Part shown: piece after piece, positions 8,767 through 17,345 of the stretch
Layout: each line of letters starts with the position of its first letter
How positions within the stretch are numbered: the first letter of the stretch is position 1
NCBI RefSeq assembly: GCF_009711225.1
Contig: NZ_WMIE01000006.1
Span: forward strand, 148,328-212,327
Direction of reading: 5' to 3'
Source of the DNA: Paracoccus aestuariivivens
Lineage (GTDB): Bacteria > Pseudomonadota > Alphaproteobacteria > Rhodobacterales > Rhodobacteraceae
Length of the DNA stretch: 64,000 nt
Position numbers and translations under genes: made by a program
The notes under the pieces: generated by a model
Told to the model about the DNA's origin: nothing
What the model saw: only the letters and a program-made list of their open reading frames with translations
Database searches by the model: none

Positions 8767-10740
8767 ATGGCGCGCGAACGAATTCTGGCAACGACAATCC
8801 TGATGGCAGCGGCTCCGCTGCCTGCCTTGGCCCAAAGCACCTCGCCCGACACTGTGCCACCCAGCGGACAATCCGTGATGCTGGACCCGCTGGTCATGCG
8901 CGCCCGCGACGATGACGGAAACGCTGCGGATCGCGGTACCAGCGAATATGTCGCCGATGCGGAACTCGACCGTGCGCGGATGGGGGATCTGAAGGATCTG
9001 TTCGCGGGCATCGCCTCGGTTTCGGTCGGAGGCGCGATTCCGGTCGCGCAGAAGATATTCGTCAACGGCGTCGATATGCTGAACCTGTCGGTCACGGTTG
9101 ATGGGGTCATGCAGAACAACCGCATCTTCCACCATGTCTCGGCCAATGCCTTCGATCCGGGGCTGATGAAATTCGTCCGCGTCGATGCCGGTGTCGCCGC
9201 CGCCGATGCCGGCCCGAATGCCATGGCGGGCGCGGTGGTGATGGAAACCGTCGATGCGGGCGACATCCTTGCCGAGGGCCGGAATATCGGCGGCAATATC
9301 CGCCTGTCCTATGCCGATAACGGCCAGACCTTTGGTCGCTCGGGGACGCTTGCCGGACGTTACGGCGGTTTCGAATGGCTGGGTTATCTGAAATCCGCCA
9401 CGGGCGACGACTATGAAACCGGCGCGGGCGACACGGTCGAGGGATCGGCCGCCGACCTGCAAAGCGGGCTGCTGAAATTCGCCTACGAAACCGAGGACGG
9501 CCACCGTTTCGAGCTTTCGGGCCAGCGGATGCAGGACAATGCGCTGCGCCCCTATCGCGCGAATTTCGTCAGCGACGGCAGGCCCTTTCCGCTGCGCAAC
9601 TACGACACCGACCGCCGCACCTATGCGCTATCCTACCAGAACACGCAGGCCGAGGGGATCTGGGACCCCCGTGTCGTCATCGGCTATTCCGAAGTCGATA
9701 TCGGCGTTGCCCAGCCGCTTGAACCGGAACTTGGCACCAGTCGGGGCCTGAACAAGACGACCTCGGTGACGATCGAGAACCGCTTCCACCTTTCGGCGAC
9801 CGACAGCGTCACGGCCGGTCTGGACTATTACGACCGCGATAGCCGCTACCGCGACGACGCCTCGGGCGATGTCACGGAAAGCGCGGAAAACATCGGCATC
9901 TACGCGCAGGCGCGGCTTGAGCCCAGCGACCGGCTTTCGGTCTCGTTCGGCGCGCGCTGGGACCGTCAGGACTTCACCGGCACGAGCGGCTGGCAGGACA
10001 GCTATTCGGGCTTCAGCGGCAATGCCTCGTTGTCCTATGCCGTGACCGAGACCCTGAAACTGCGCGGCGGGATATCGTCGGTCTTCGGTGGCGTCACGCT
10101 CGAGGACAACTTCATCTTCAATCCGGATTGGGACTATTCCGGCCTGAAAGCCGCCCGCGCCGAAAACTACACGCTGGGCTTCGATTACGAGTCAGGCGAT
10201 CTGACCGTGGACGGCGAGTTGTTCCTGACCAGGATCGACGATGCCCGCGTCAGCAGCTTCCGCGAGAACGGGAACGCCGATGCCGAAAGCCGTGGCTTCA
10301 ACCTTGGTCTGGGCTATGGCTGGGGCGACGGCTTCCTGCGGGCCAGCTATTCCTACAGCACGTTCGAGGTGAACGGGACCGGCACGGACAGCTATGCCGC
10401 CGTCGATCTGGGCGCGCCTTTGGGCGGAATTCTGGCGCTAGAAGTGCAGCACACCCCCTCGGGCAGCGCGTTCACCTTTGGCGGCAGCATCGAGGCCGCG
10501 CAGGCCTATGACGATCAGGAGGTCGATGCCGATCAGGGCATTCCCGGATATGGCGTGCTGAACCTGTTCACCGAATATGCCTCGGCTTCGGTCGAGGGGC
10601 TGGTGATCCGCGGCCAGATCGACAACCTGTTCGACAAGGAATATGCCGACCGCGCCACCTATGGTCAGGACTATTCCAGCGTGACCCCGCTTTACGAACC
10701 GGGGCGGACGGTTTCGGTCGTCGCGACGATGCGCTTCTAG
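8767..10740 (+). CDS. TonB-dependent outer membrane receptor
   Basis: 657 residues from the ATG at 8767, which follows a TCAGGAGACGAG ribosome-binding site; the frame is open further upstream but without signal-peptide character. A cleavable signal peptide ends at ALPALAQ. The plug domain covers about residues 45-170 (KDLFAGIASVSVGGA, then VTVDGVMQNN), followed by a beta-barrel rich in alternating aromatic residues and ending in the outer membrane signature phenylalanine (VATMRF). It would import a scarce ligand, typically a metal chelate, using TonB energy. The neighbouring zinc-starvation genes make a zinc or zincophore ligand thinkable, but the Zur-like box is not at this promoter, so the ligand is open. 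Confidence 0.9.
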   Translation: MARERILATTILMAAAPLPALAQSTSPDTVPPSGQSVMLDPLVMRARDDDGNAADRGTSEYVADAELDRARMGDLKDLFAGIASVSVGGAIPVAQKIFVNGVDMLNLSVTVDGVMQNNRIFHHVSANAFDPGLMKFVRVDAGVAAADAGPNAMAGAVVMETVDAGDILAEGRNIGGNIRLSYADNGQTFGRSGTLAGRYGGFEWLGYLKSATGDDYETGAGDTVEGSAADLQSGLLKFAYETEDGHRFELSGQRMQDNALRPYRANFVSDGRPFPLRNYDTDRRTYALSYQNTQAEGIWDPRVVIGYSEVDIGVAQPLEPELGTSRGLNKTTSVTIENRFHLSATDSVTAGLDYYDRDSRYRDDASGDVTESAENIGIYAQARLEPSDRLSVSFGARWDRQDFTGTSGWQDSYSGFSGNASLSYAVTETLKLRGGISSVFGGVTLEDNFIFNPDWDYSGLKAARAENYTLGFDYESGDLTVDGELFLTRIDDARVSSFRENGNADAESRGFNLGLGYGWGDGFLRASYSYSTFEVNGTGTDSYAAVDLGAPLGGILALEVQHTPSGSAFTFGGSIEAAQAYDDQEVDADQGIPGYGVLNLFTEYASASVEGLVIRGQIDNLFDKEYADRATYGQDYSSVTPLYEPGRTVSVVATMRF

Positions 10741-10742
10741 GT

Positions 10743-11222
10743 TCAGCTATACAATCTGTTCAGGTAGCGGACGAGGTCATAGGCCTCGTCCGTTGTCATA
10801 TGCGGGCCGATGGCGGCCTGAATGCGCTCGACATAGACCTGCCACACGCGGTCCTGCAGGCCGCGCGATGCCTCGGTCAGGTAAAGGTTCTGGCCCCTGC
10901 CCGCCCCCGCCACGGCCTCACGCCGGATCAGGCCCGCATCCTCCATCCGGGCGACATGGCGCGACAGGGCATATTGCGGAATGCACAGGCGTTCCTGCAG
11001 CGACAGCATCTGCACGCCGCCCTCGCCCGCCTGTTCGACCGCGTAAAGGATCTCGTACCAGACCGGATCACGGATACCCAGTTCGCGCAGGCTTTTCTCG
11101 ATCTCGGGCATCAGGCTGCGCTGCACCCGCATCAGCCCGAAGAACACGCGGTTATAGGCGGTTCTGGGATTTCCATCGCCGAATTGCGGCTGGCCGTCGG
11201 CTGGCGTCTGGGGGGCAAGCAA
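10743..11222 (-). CDS. MarR family transcriptional regulator
   Basis: 159 residues with a winged helix of the MarR type: ILYAVEQAGEGGVQMLSLQE, then IPQYALSRHVARMEDAGLIRRE as recognition helix and wing, then the dimerising C-terminal helices. It converges on the TonB receptor gene with two bases between the stops. It lies downstream of, and on the same strand as, the COG0523 GTPase and the DUF6525-like gene, so readthrough from the zinc-responsive promoter is possible (75-base gap). Its likely target is the receptor promoter or its own operon; the palindrome at 8673 is the obvious candidate site, but this is inferred. Confidence 0.82.
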   Translation of the reverse strand: MLAPQTPADGQPQFGDGNPRTAYNRVFFGLMRVQRSLMPEIEKSLRELGIRDPVWYEILYAVEQAGEGGVQMLSLQERLCIPQYALSRHVARMEDAGLIRREAVAGAGRGQNLYLTEASRGLQDRVWQVYVERIQAAIGPHMTTDEAYDLVRYLNRLYS

Positions 11223-11297
11223 AGCGATATCCTGACTGAACTGGCGTCACGATACCCGACCTGAAGCAGGATCGCGAGAGGCGGAAGACCCGCGCCA

Positions 11298-11573
11298 TCA
11301 GTCGCAGGGATAATCCTGTCCCCAGATATCCCGACTGTCCCGACGCAACGCCCGACGCTCGGCGGCGGCCAATCGCGCCAGCGCATCGGCAAAGCCCGCC
11401 CCGCCGCAACGGGTGGCCTCGTGCCAGATCCGCCTGACCGAGCGCGGGCTCCACGGCAATGCGGCTTGCGCCAACCATTGCCGCAACTCTTTCGGCAGCC
11501 GGTCGAAACTGTCCATCGGGGCCGCGTTCCGGCGCTTTCGCAGCGACGAGGCGAGGTTGTTCGCGGGCGGCAT
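11298..11573 (-). CDS. Small DUF6525-like protein
   Basis: 91 residues if started at the ATG at 11573 (MPPANNLASSLRKRRN); an alternative start at 11633 would overlap the GTPase gene by 22 bases. The pattern LPKELRQWLAQAALPWSPRS, then a RRIW segment and a final LAAAERRALRRDSRDIWG, resembles a short conserved protein of Rhodobacterales (DUF6525). Nothing suggests catalysis or membrane association; it is basic and Arg-rich. It follows the zinc-chaperone gene at 38 bases and is probably co-transcribed. Function unknown. Confidence 0.65.
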   Translation of the reverse strand: MPPANNLASSLRKRRNAAPMDSFDRLPKELRQWLAQAALPWSPRSVRRIWHEATRCGGAGFADALARLAAAERRALRRDSRDIWGQDYPCD

Positions 11574-11611
11574 GGCGCGCGTCCGGTCGGCAAGGGGCGT
11601 GGTCGGTCGCG

Positions 11612-12844
11612 TCACGCCCGATCCGCGCCCCAATTCGGGAACGGATCGTCAAGACCCTGCCATTTTTCCGGTTCGAAGGACGGGGCCGGGACCAGCGCCG
11701 CATCTAGCGCCTGACTGATGGCGGCCTGATCCATGCCCGCGCCGATAAAGACCAGCTCCTGCCTGCGATCGCCCCACGGCTCCTGCCAATGTCCGGCGAC
11801 GGCATCCAGACTGTCGGTCAGCGTCGGCCAACGATCACGCGGGACTCCGGCCCACCAGCGACCCAGCGGGCTGACCGTGGCGGCCGCCCCTGCCAGACTG
11901 AATTCAGCGACCCAGTCGGGGCGCGTGGCGATCCAGAAATGCCCCTTGGCCCTGATCACGCCGGAAAGTTCGCCCTTCAGGACCGTGTGGATACGAACGG
12001 GATCGAAAGGCCTGCGGGCGCGGTAGACAAACGAGGAGACACCATATTCCTCGGTTTCGGGAACATGATGGGCGAAACCGTAAAGCTCTTTGGCCCAAAG
12101 CGGATGTTCATGCGCCTTGTCGAAATCGAATCGTCCCGTGTCAAGGATCACGCCCATATCGACCCGCGCATGGTCGGCCTCGACGACATGCGCATCGGGA
12201 TTGAGCGCGCGGATGATCTGTCTTGCCTGTTCCAGCTTCTGCGGACCGGCGGCGCTGATCTTGTTCAGCACGATCACATCGGCGAATTCGATCTGGTCGG
12301 TCAGCAGATCGACCAGCGTCCGGTTGTCACCCTCGCCCAGACTTTCGCCGCGTGCCGACAGGAAATCATGGCTGGAGAAATCGGCCGTCAGGTTTGCGGC
12401 ATCGACGACCGTCACCATCGTGTCCAACCGCGCGAGGTCCGACAGGCTTTCGCCATCTTCATCACGGAAGTCAAAGGTCGCGGCCACCGGAAGCGGCTCG
12501 GCGATGCCGGTGGATTCGATCAGCAGGTAGTCGAAACGCCCCTCATGCGCCAGACGGCGCACCTCTTGCAGCAGGTCGTCACGCAGGGTGCAGCAGATGC
12601 AGCCATTGGTCAGTTCGACCAGCTTTTCCTGCGATCTCGACAATTCGGCTCCGGCGCGGATCAGGTCGGCGTCGATATTCACCTCGGACATGTCATTGAC
12701 GATCACCGCGACCCTGCGTCCGGCGCGGTTGTTCAGGACATGGTTCAGAAGCGTCGTCTTGCCCGCCCCGAGAAAGCCCGACAGGACCGTGACGGGCAGG
12801 CGGTGATCGCGGGGTTCGGCTGTGACGGGCATCGGTATTTCCAA
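11612..12844 (-). CDS. COG0523 GTPase, zinc metallochaperone type (ZigA/CobW-like)
   Basis: Up to 410 residues. The G-domain shows Walker [10 protein letters not shown], then the CxCC metal-binding motif in [12 protein letters not shown], the switch element ESTGIAEP, and an NKxD-like NKIS; the C-terminal CobW domain follows. This architecture belongs to the COG0523 metal chaperones; members made under zinc limitation deliver zinc to client enzymes. A Zur-like box lies just upstream, which points to zinc rather than cobalt. The start may be the ATG at 12844 or 12832 (MPVTAEP); the second leaves more room between the promoter and the coding region. It heads a probable operon with the DUF6525-like and MarR genes. 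Confidence 0.88.
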   Translation of the reverse strand: MEIPMPVTAEPRDHRLPVTVLSGFLGAGKTTLLNHVLNNRAGRRVAVIVNDMSEVNIDADLIRAGAELSRSQEKLVELTNGCICCTLRDDLLQEVRRLAHEGRFDYLLIESTGIAEPLPVAATFDFRDEDGESLSDLARLDTMVTVVDAANLTADFSSHDFLSARGESLGEGDNRTLVDLLTDQIEFADVIVLNKISAAGPQKLEQARQIIRALNPDAHVVEADHARVDMGVILDTGRFDFDKAHEHPLWAKELYGFAHHVPETEEYGVSSFVYRARRPFDPVRIHTVLKGELSGVIRAKGHFWIATRPDWVAEFSLAGAAATVSPLGRWWAGVPRDRWPTLTDSLDAVAGHWQEPWGDRRQELVFIGAGMDQAAISQALDAALVPAPSFEPEKWQGLDDPFPNWGADRA

Positions 12845-12845
12845 T

Positions 12846-12895
12846 TTGATATGTTATATCGTAACATTATTAGCGGGCGCGAACGGGCCTTGCAA
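12846..12895. promoter_or_regulatory. Zur-like box overlapping two divergent promoters
   Basis: ATGTTA (12851-12856), five bases, then TAACAT (12862-12867) form an inverted repeat resembling alphaproteobacterial Zur sites (TGTTAT-n-ATAACA type). Two promoters overlap it. On the minus strand, TTGCAA (12895-12890) and TAATAA (12872-12867) are spaced by 17 bases and read toward the GTPase. On the plus strand, TTGATA (12846-12851) and TATTAG (12868-12873) are spaced by 16 and read toward the DUF1007 gene. One bound repressor would block both. Zur identity is inferred from site shape and the zinc-type genes on both sides. Confidence 0.65.
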
Positions 12896-12994
12896 GGGGC
12901 TGTCGGGCGCGGCCAGCGCAGGTTTCTGGGCGAAAAACCGCCCCCGACCACATGCGTCGTTGCGAAAATGCCGCCCAGCGAATAGGTCCGGACG

Positions 12995-13663
12995 ATGCGT
13001 TCCGGATCACATCTCGCAGCCCTTCTCCTGCTTTTGCCGCTTTCGACACCGGCAAACGCGCATCCGCATGTCTTCATCGACACGGATTTCAGTCTGGTCT
13101 TCTCGCCCTCGGGCGAGCTTCAGGCGATCCGCGTCGATTGGGCCTATGACGAGTTCTATTCGCTGCTGATGATCGAGGAAAACGGTCTGGACAGCGATGG
13201 CGACGGCACCCCCGAACAGGAGCGGCTGGACGCCTTTGCCGGTCAGGATGTCGATTGGGCGGCGGGCTTTCCCGGAGATTTCTCGGTCGAGATCGCGAGT
13301 CAGCCGGTCACTCTGCGCGGCCCCGAACAGCACAAGGTCCGCTTCGAGAACGGACGGGTCATCACCTCGCATATCCGGCCTCTGGCCTCGGCGGTCGCTG
13401 TCGCGGGGGCGGATATCGTGGCGCGGTCCTATGATCCCAGCTATTTCGTGGCCTATGATGTCCCGAAAGAGCCGCGCATCGACGGGCGCGACGATTGTCG
13501 GGTGCGGCGCGACAAGGCCGATGAAGCTGCGGCACAGGCCAAATATGGCGAGAAGCTGGCCGCGCTTGACGTCACCGACGACCCGTTTCAGGAAATCGAG
13601 ATTCCCGATATCGGCATCCTTTTCGCCGACAGTTTTGTGGTGTCATGCGACGCGCCATCCTGA
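12995..13663 (+). CDS. DUF1007 family secreted protein, partner of NicO permease
   Basis: 222 residues with a signal peptide (about residues 1-23, cleaved after TPANA) followed by HPHVFIDTDF, the metal-ligand-like start characteristic of DUF1007 proteins. An EF-hand-like acidic run, DSDGDGTPEQE, occurs near residue 65. DUF1007 proteins are almost always encoded beside or fused to NicO-family metal permeases, as here, where the two genes overlap by 19 bases. It is expected to work in the periplasm as a metal-binding partner of the permease. Its promoter shares a Zur-like box with the divergent zinc chaperone, so expression under zinc limitation is likely. The exact role of the family is not established. 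Confidence 0.87.
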   Translation: MRSGSHLAALLLLLPLSTPANAHPHVFIDTDFSLVFSPSGELQAIRVDWAYDEFYSLLMIEENGLDSDGDGTPEQERLDAFAGQDVDWAAGFPGDFSVEIASQPVTLRGPEQHKVRFENGRVITSHIRPLASAVAVAGADIVARSYDPSYFVAYDVPKEPRIDGRDDCRVRRDKADEAAAQAKYGEKLAALDVTDDPFQEIEIPDIGILFADSFVVSCDAPS

Positions 13664-14535
13664 TCGTCCCGCTGGTCCTGTTCGCGGCGCTGCTGTGGTG
13701 GCTGGCGGCCGGAATGGACCTGCAGCTTGCCAGATGGGCGGCGGGCTGGCAGCGCGATTTCCAGAACCAGCTTGCGGGCATCCTGCGGTCGCTCCGCGCG
13801 CATGAAACCGGCGCGTCAGGCGTCCTGCTGACCCTGTGTTTCGGCTATGGCTTCTTCCATGCGCTGGGGCCGGGTCATGGCAAGGTCATCATCGGCGGCT
13901 ACGGTCTGGGCCGGAACGTTCCCCTGCTGCGCCTGTCGCTGATCTCGGTTCTTGCCGCGCTGGGTCAGGCGACTACGGCGATCCTGCTGGTCTGGCTGGG
14001 GATGCTGACCCTTGGCCTGACCCGCACGCAACTGACAACGCTGGCCGAGGGGCATCTGATCTCGGCCAGCGCGGTTGCGACCGGACTTGTCGGGCTGTGG
14101 CTGGCGTTCCGTGGGGCGGCCAAGCTGCTGCGGCAGCGCCAAGCCGCAACCCATTCCGATCACCATCACCACGACGACCATTGCGGCTGCGGTCACAGCC
14201 ACGGCCCGACGCCGGAACAGTTGCGCCAATCGGGTAGCCTGCGCGAGATGCTGGCCCTGATCCTTGGCATCGCGATCCGGCCGTGTTCCGGAGCGATCCT
14301 GCTGCTGGTGCTGACATGGCATATGGGCATCCTGACCGCCGGACTGTTGGGCGTCATCGCCATGTCGATGGGCACGGCCACCCTGACGATCGTCGTCGCG
14401 GGCCTCAGCGTCTTTGCCCGCGAGACCACGGTCCTTTCGGCGGGTCAGGCGGGATATTCCCGTCAGGTTCTGCCGCTGTTCGAAGTGCTGGCCGGTCTGG
14501 GCATCGCCGCGCTTTCGCTGGGCATGATCGCCTAG
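13645..14535 (+). CDS. NicO/RcnA-superfamily metal permease, zinc-limitation associated
   Basis: 296 residues with about six to seven transmembrane helices. Family motifs: HALGPGHGKVIIGGYGLG near residue 70, and RPCSGAILLL in the fourth or fifth helix. Between them is a cytoplasmic histidine-rich loop (HSDHHHHDDHCGCGHSHG, residues about 170-187) that would bind soft transition metals. The family includes nickel/cobalt transporters (NicO, RcnA); co-occurrence with DUF1007 and a COG0523 GTPase behind a Zur-like box suggests that zinc is moved here. Direction of transport cannot be told from sequence; regulation by zinc limitation would favour uptake. Confidence 0.85.
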   Translation: MRRAILIVPLVLFAALLWWLAAGMDLQLARWAAGWQRDFQNQLAGILRSLRAHETGASGVLLTLCFGYGFFHALGPGHGKVIIGGYGLGRNVPLLRLSLISVLAALGQATTAILLVWLGMLTLGLTRTQLTTLAEGHLISASAVATGLVGLWLAFRGAAKLLRQRQAATHSDHHHHDDHCGCGHSHGPTPEQLRQSGSLREMLALILGIAIRPCSGAILLLVLTWHMGILTAGLLGVIAMSMGTATLTIVVAGLSVFARETTVLSAGQAGYSRQVLPLFEVLAGLGIAALSLGMIA

Positions 14536-14538
14536 CCT

Positions 14539-14569
14539 CACCCGACCGCGCCCTCGCCGCGCGTCGGGT
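14539..14569 (+). terminator. GC-rich hairpin after the NicO gene
   Basis: ACCCGAC (14540-14546) pairs with GTCGGGT (14563-14569), extended inside by CGCG/CGCG. It begins five bases after the stop codon. No T-run follows, so termination by this hairpin alone is uncertain; it may instead protect the 3' end. Confidence 0.35.
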
Positions 14570-14615
14570 TCGCGCCCGTCACAGAACAATTCTTTCCTTT
14601 CGCGCGGTCGCCGCG

Positions 14616-14681
14616 ATGACCCCGCTTCTCTTTGGCGGGGACTCTTTGGAATGGAGCGCCCGAGAAATCACGGTAAATTAA
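14616..14681 (+). CDS. Candidate leader ORF A (21 aa) before the sulfonate operon; sequence shared with leader ORF B
   Basis: A 21-codon ORF, reading MTPLLFGGDSLEWSAREITV plus N and TAA, ends 45 bases before the tauA-like start. Its central bases CTCTTTGGAATGG (14642-14654) recur exactly in a second small ORF upstream of the metQ-like operon at 24717-24729, in the same reading frame, giving LFGGDSLEW here and LFRGGSLEW there. No strong ribosome-binding site precedes the ATG, and there are no runs of Cys or Met codons, so a classical amino acid attenuator is not indicated. It may be a leader peptide or only a DNA/RNA regulatory element. Confidence 0.4.
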   Translation: MTPLLFGGDSLEWSAREITVN

Positions 14682-14726
14682 GTCGTGAATAATCCCGCAC
14701 GGCCATTCCGGCCAATCGAGAGCGCC

Positions 14727-15704
14727 ATGACACCCAACCGCCTTATCCTGTCCACCGCCATTTTCACGGCGCTCGGGCTGCCCGCATGGGCCGAGAACCT
14801 GCGCATCGGATGGCAACAGATCGTCGAGCCCGCCCGCGTCGCGCAGGCGCAGGGCCTATACGAAACCGCGACCGGCGCGGAGATCGAATGGAAGCTGTTC
14901 GGAGGCGGCGCAGATGTGATCGCGGCCATCGCCTCGGGGGCGATCGATATCGGCTATGTCGGCTCCTCGCCCCTGACCGCGGCGGCCTCGCAGCAATTGC
15001 CGGTCGAGACGGTCTATGTCGTCGGCAATATCGCCGAGGCCGAGGCGCTGGCGGTCAAGGGCATCACTGATCCGGCCGACATCAAGGGGAAAAAGATCGC
15101 GACACCCTTTGTCTCGACCGCACATTATTCGCTGCTGACGGCGCTTGGCCATTGGGGCGTCGATCCCGCCGAAGTCAGCCTACTGAACCTGCGCCCGCAA
15201 GAGATCGGCGCGGCATGGGAACGCGGCGATATCGACGGGGCCTATGTCTGGGATCCGGTGCTGAACCAGATCAAGGCCAGCGGTGGAACGGTTCTGGCCG
15301 ACAGCAAACAGGTCGCGGATTGGGGCGGACCGACCTTTGACGCATGGATCGTCCGCAAGGATTATGCCGAAAAGAACCCCGCAATCGTCACCGCCTTCGT
15401 CAAGACCACGGGCGCGGCGACCGACGCCTATCTGGCCGATCCGGCGGCATGGGGACCCGACAGCCCCGAGGTGGCCGAGATCGCCCGACTGACCGGAGCG
15501 CCCGCCGCCGACGTGCCCGCGCTGCTTCGGGGCTATGCGTTCGCCGGATTGGCCGACCAGACCTCTGACAGTTTTCTGGGCGGAGCGACGGCCAAGGCGC
15601 TGAAGGCGACGGCGGGTTTTCTGGAAGCGCAGGGCTCGGCCAAGGCCTTGGCCGATTACGCCCCCTATGTGAACGCCAGCTACGCCAGCGCGGCGCTGAA
15701 ATGA
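14727..15704 (+). CDS. Taurine/sulfonate-type ABC transporter substrate-binding protein (TauA-like)
   Basis: 325 residues from the ATG at 14727; signal peptide MTPNRLILSTAIFTALGLPA, cleaved after AWA. The mature protein starts ENLRIGWQQIVEPARVAQAQ and shows the TauA/SsuA pattern FGGGADVIAAIASGAIDIGY, then PFVSTAHYSLL and ERGDIDGAYVWDPVL. It is the periplasmic receptor of the transporter encoded by the next two genes, which overlap in ATGA fashion. The following oxidoreductase genes indicate that an organosulfur compound is imported for use as sulfur source. Taurine itself is not certain: no taurine dioxygenase is present. Confidence 0.88.
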   Translation: MTPNRLILSTAIFTALGLPAWAENLRIGWQQIVEPARVAQAQGLYETATGAEIEWKLFGGGADVIAAIASGAIDIGYVGSSPLTAAASQQLPVETVYVVGNIAEAEALAVKGITDPADIKGKKIATPFVSTAHYSLLTALGHWGVDPAEVSLLNLRPQEIGAAWERGDIDGAYVWDPVLNQIKASGGTVLADSKQVADWGGPTFDAWIVRKDYAEKNPAIVTAFVKTTGAATDAYLADPAAWGPDSPEVAEIARLTGAPAADVPALLRGYAFAGLADQTSDSFLGGATAKALKATAGFLEAQGSAKALADYAPYVNASYASAALK

Positions 15705-16492
15705 CCGCGCCGCAGCGCCCCGATGCGGTCCTGTCGCTCGGCGACGTGACCTTGCGCTACGGCGCCGCAGCGCCCGTGCTTGCCGGTGTCTCTCTGGCGA
15801 TCCGGCGCGGCGAGTTCGTCAGCCTGATCGGGCGCTCGGGTTCGGGGAAAACCACGGTGCTGAACCTTGCGGCGGGCTTTCTGGGCCCGTCTTCGGGGCA
15901 GGTGCTGATCGACGGTCGATCCGTGCGCGGACCGGGGCCGGAGCGGGCCGTGATCTTTCAGGATGACGGGTTGCTGCCATGGCTCAACGTCGCGGCAAAT
16001 GTCGCTTTGCCGCTGAAACTGGCGGGCATCGGTGCCGAGGCAAGACGCAGGGTCGCGCTGGACCTGCTGGGCTCGGTCGGGTTGGCAGATCAGGGCGACA
16101 AGCCTATCTGGCAGATGTCGGGCGGACAGCGCCAGCGCATCGGTCTGGCCCGCGCCTTGGCGGCCCGCCCCGAATTCCTGCTGATGGACGAACCCCTTGG
16201 CGCGCTGGACGCGATGACGCGGGAACGGATGCACGGGCTGATCCTGAAGCTTTGGCGCGACAGTCATGCCGGAGCCCTGCTGATCACCCATAGCATCGAG
16301 GAAGCACTGTTTCTATCGACCCGCGTCGTCGTTCTGACCCCCTCGCCCGGACGCATCACCCATGAGGAAAAGACCCTTTGGGGCCGCCGCTTCCTTGCCG
16401 GAGAAGATCCCCGCGCGCTCAGGTCCGAACCGGAATTCATCGCCGCCCGCGAGCGGCTGGTGGACGCCATCCATGCCCGCGAGGCCGCGTGA
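15701..16492 (+). CDS. Taurine/sulfonate-type ABC transporter ATP-binding protein (TauB-like)
   Basis: 263 residues. Walker A GRSGSGKTT (around residue 46), Q-loop IFQDDGLLPWLNV, signature MSGGQRQRIGLARALA, Walker B FLLMDEPLGALD, and switch histidine in LLITHSIEEALF. The Q-loop wording with LLPW and the short C-terminus are characteristic of the TauB/SsuB nitrate-sulfonate-taurine subfamily. It overlaps the receptor and the permease genes by four and one bases, so all three are made together. It sits on the inner face of the membrane and powers import of the sulfur compound. Confidence 0.92.
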   Translation: MTAPQRPDAVLSLGDVTLRYGAAAPVLAGVSLAIRRGEFVSLIGRSGSGKTTVLNLAAGFLGPSSGQVLIDGRSVRGPGPERAVIFQDDGLLPWLNVAANVALPLKLAGIGAEARRRVALDLLGSVGLADQGDKPIWQMSGGQRQRIGLARALAARPEFLLMDEPLGALDAMTRERMHGLILKLWRDSHAGALLITHSIEEALFLSTRVVVLTPSPGRITHEEKTLWGRRFLAGEDPRALRSEPEFIAARERLVDAIHAREAA

Positions 16493-17322
16493 TGACCGAT
16501 AGCGCCATCGACGGCCCCGCTATGCCCCTGTCCCCGAAACCACGCCCGCCGCGTTCCATTCCGGTCGGGCCGGCCCTTGCACTGGCCACGATGGCAGCGG
16601 TTCTGCTGGTCTGGAGCATCGCCTCGGCGCGGGGCTGGGTGTCGCCGGTCTTCCTGCCCTCGCCCTTGCGGGTCGCGCAGGCCATCCACCGCGCTGCGAC
16701 CGAAGGCTATGCCAATGCCCTGCTATGGCAGCATGTCGCGGCCAGCCTGTGGCGGGTGCTGGCGGCGCTGGTCGCGACCATGGCGGTCGGAATTCCGGTC
16801 GGCGTGCTGATCGCGACCTCGCGCGTCGGGCGCGGCATTCTGGACCCCCTGGTCGAGTTCGTCCGCCCACTACCGCCCTTGGCCTATCTGCCGCTCATCA
16901 TCATCTGGTGCGGCATCGGCGAGCCTTCCAAGATCCTTGTCATCGGCATCGCCATGCTGGCGCCCATCGTCATCTCGACCGCAGCGGGGCTGCGCGCAGC
17001 GGGCGAAAGCCAGATCCGCGCCGCGCGGGCCTTTGGCGCGACCCGCTGGCAGGTGGTCCGCTACGTCCTGCTGCCTGCCGCGCTGCCCTCGATCCTGACC
17101 GGAATCCGCATCGCGCTTGGCGCGGGCTGGACAACGCTGGTCGCGGCCGAGCTGGTCGCGGCCACCCGTGGCCTTGGCTACATGATCCAGTTCGCCGCGC
17201 AATTTCTGGTCACCGACATGGTGATCGCGGGGATTCTGGTGATCTCGGCGCTCGCCACGATTTCCGAGATCGGGCTGCGCCTGATCGAGCGGCGCTTCGT
17301 GCCGTGGATCGGAAAGAACTGA
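16492..17322 (+). CDS. Taurine/sulfonate-type ABC transporter permease (TauC-like)
   Basis: 276 residues with about six transmembrane helices. The start is the ATG whose first base is the last base of the tauB-like stop codon; the frame is open further upstream inside tauB but without membrane character. The permease coupling (EAA) loop reads AARAFGATRWQVVRYVLLPA, followed by LPSILTGIRIALGAGW, both typical of the SsuC/TauC family. It forms the membrane channel of the importer and is followed after 23 bases by the first SfnB-like gene. Confidence 0.91.
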   Translation: MTDSAIDGPAMPLSPKPRPPRSIPVGPALALATMAAVLLVWSIASARGWVSPVFLPSPLRVAQAIHRAATEGYANALLWQHVAASLWRVLAALVATMAVGIPVGVLIATSRVGRGILDPLVEFVRPLPPLAYLPLIIIWCGIGEPSKILVIGIAMLAPIVISTAAGLRAAGESQIRAARAFGATRWQVVRYVLLPAALPSILTGIRIALGAGWTTLVAAELVAATRGLGYMIQFAAQFLVTDMVIAGILVISALATISEIGLRLIERRFVPWIGKN

Positions 17323-17345
17323 CCCCCAGTCGCAAGGATTTCCCC

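Noticed and set aside
14616..14681. Leader ORF A as a classical cysteine or methionine attenuator
   Set aside because: It has no Cys and no internal Met codons, and no terminator/antiterminator pair follows, so stalling on those codons is not supported.
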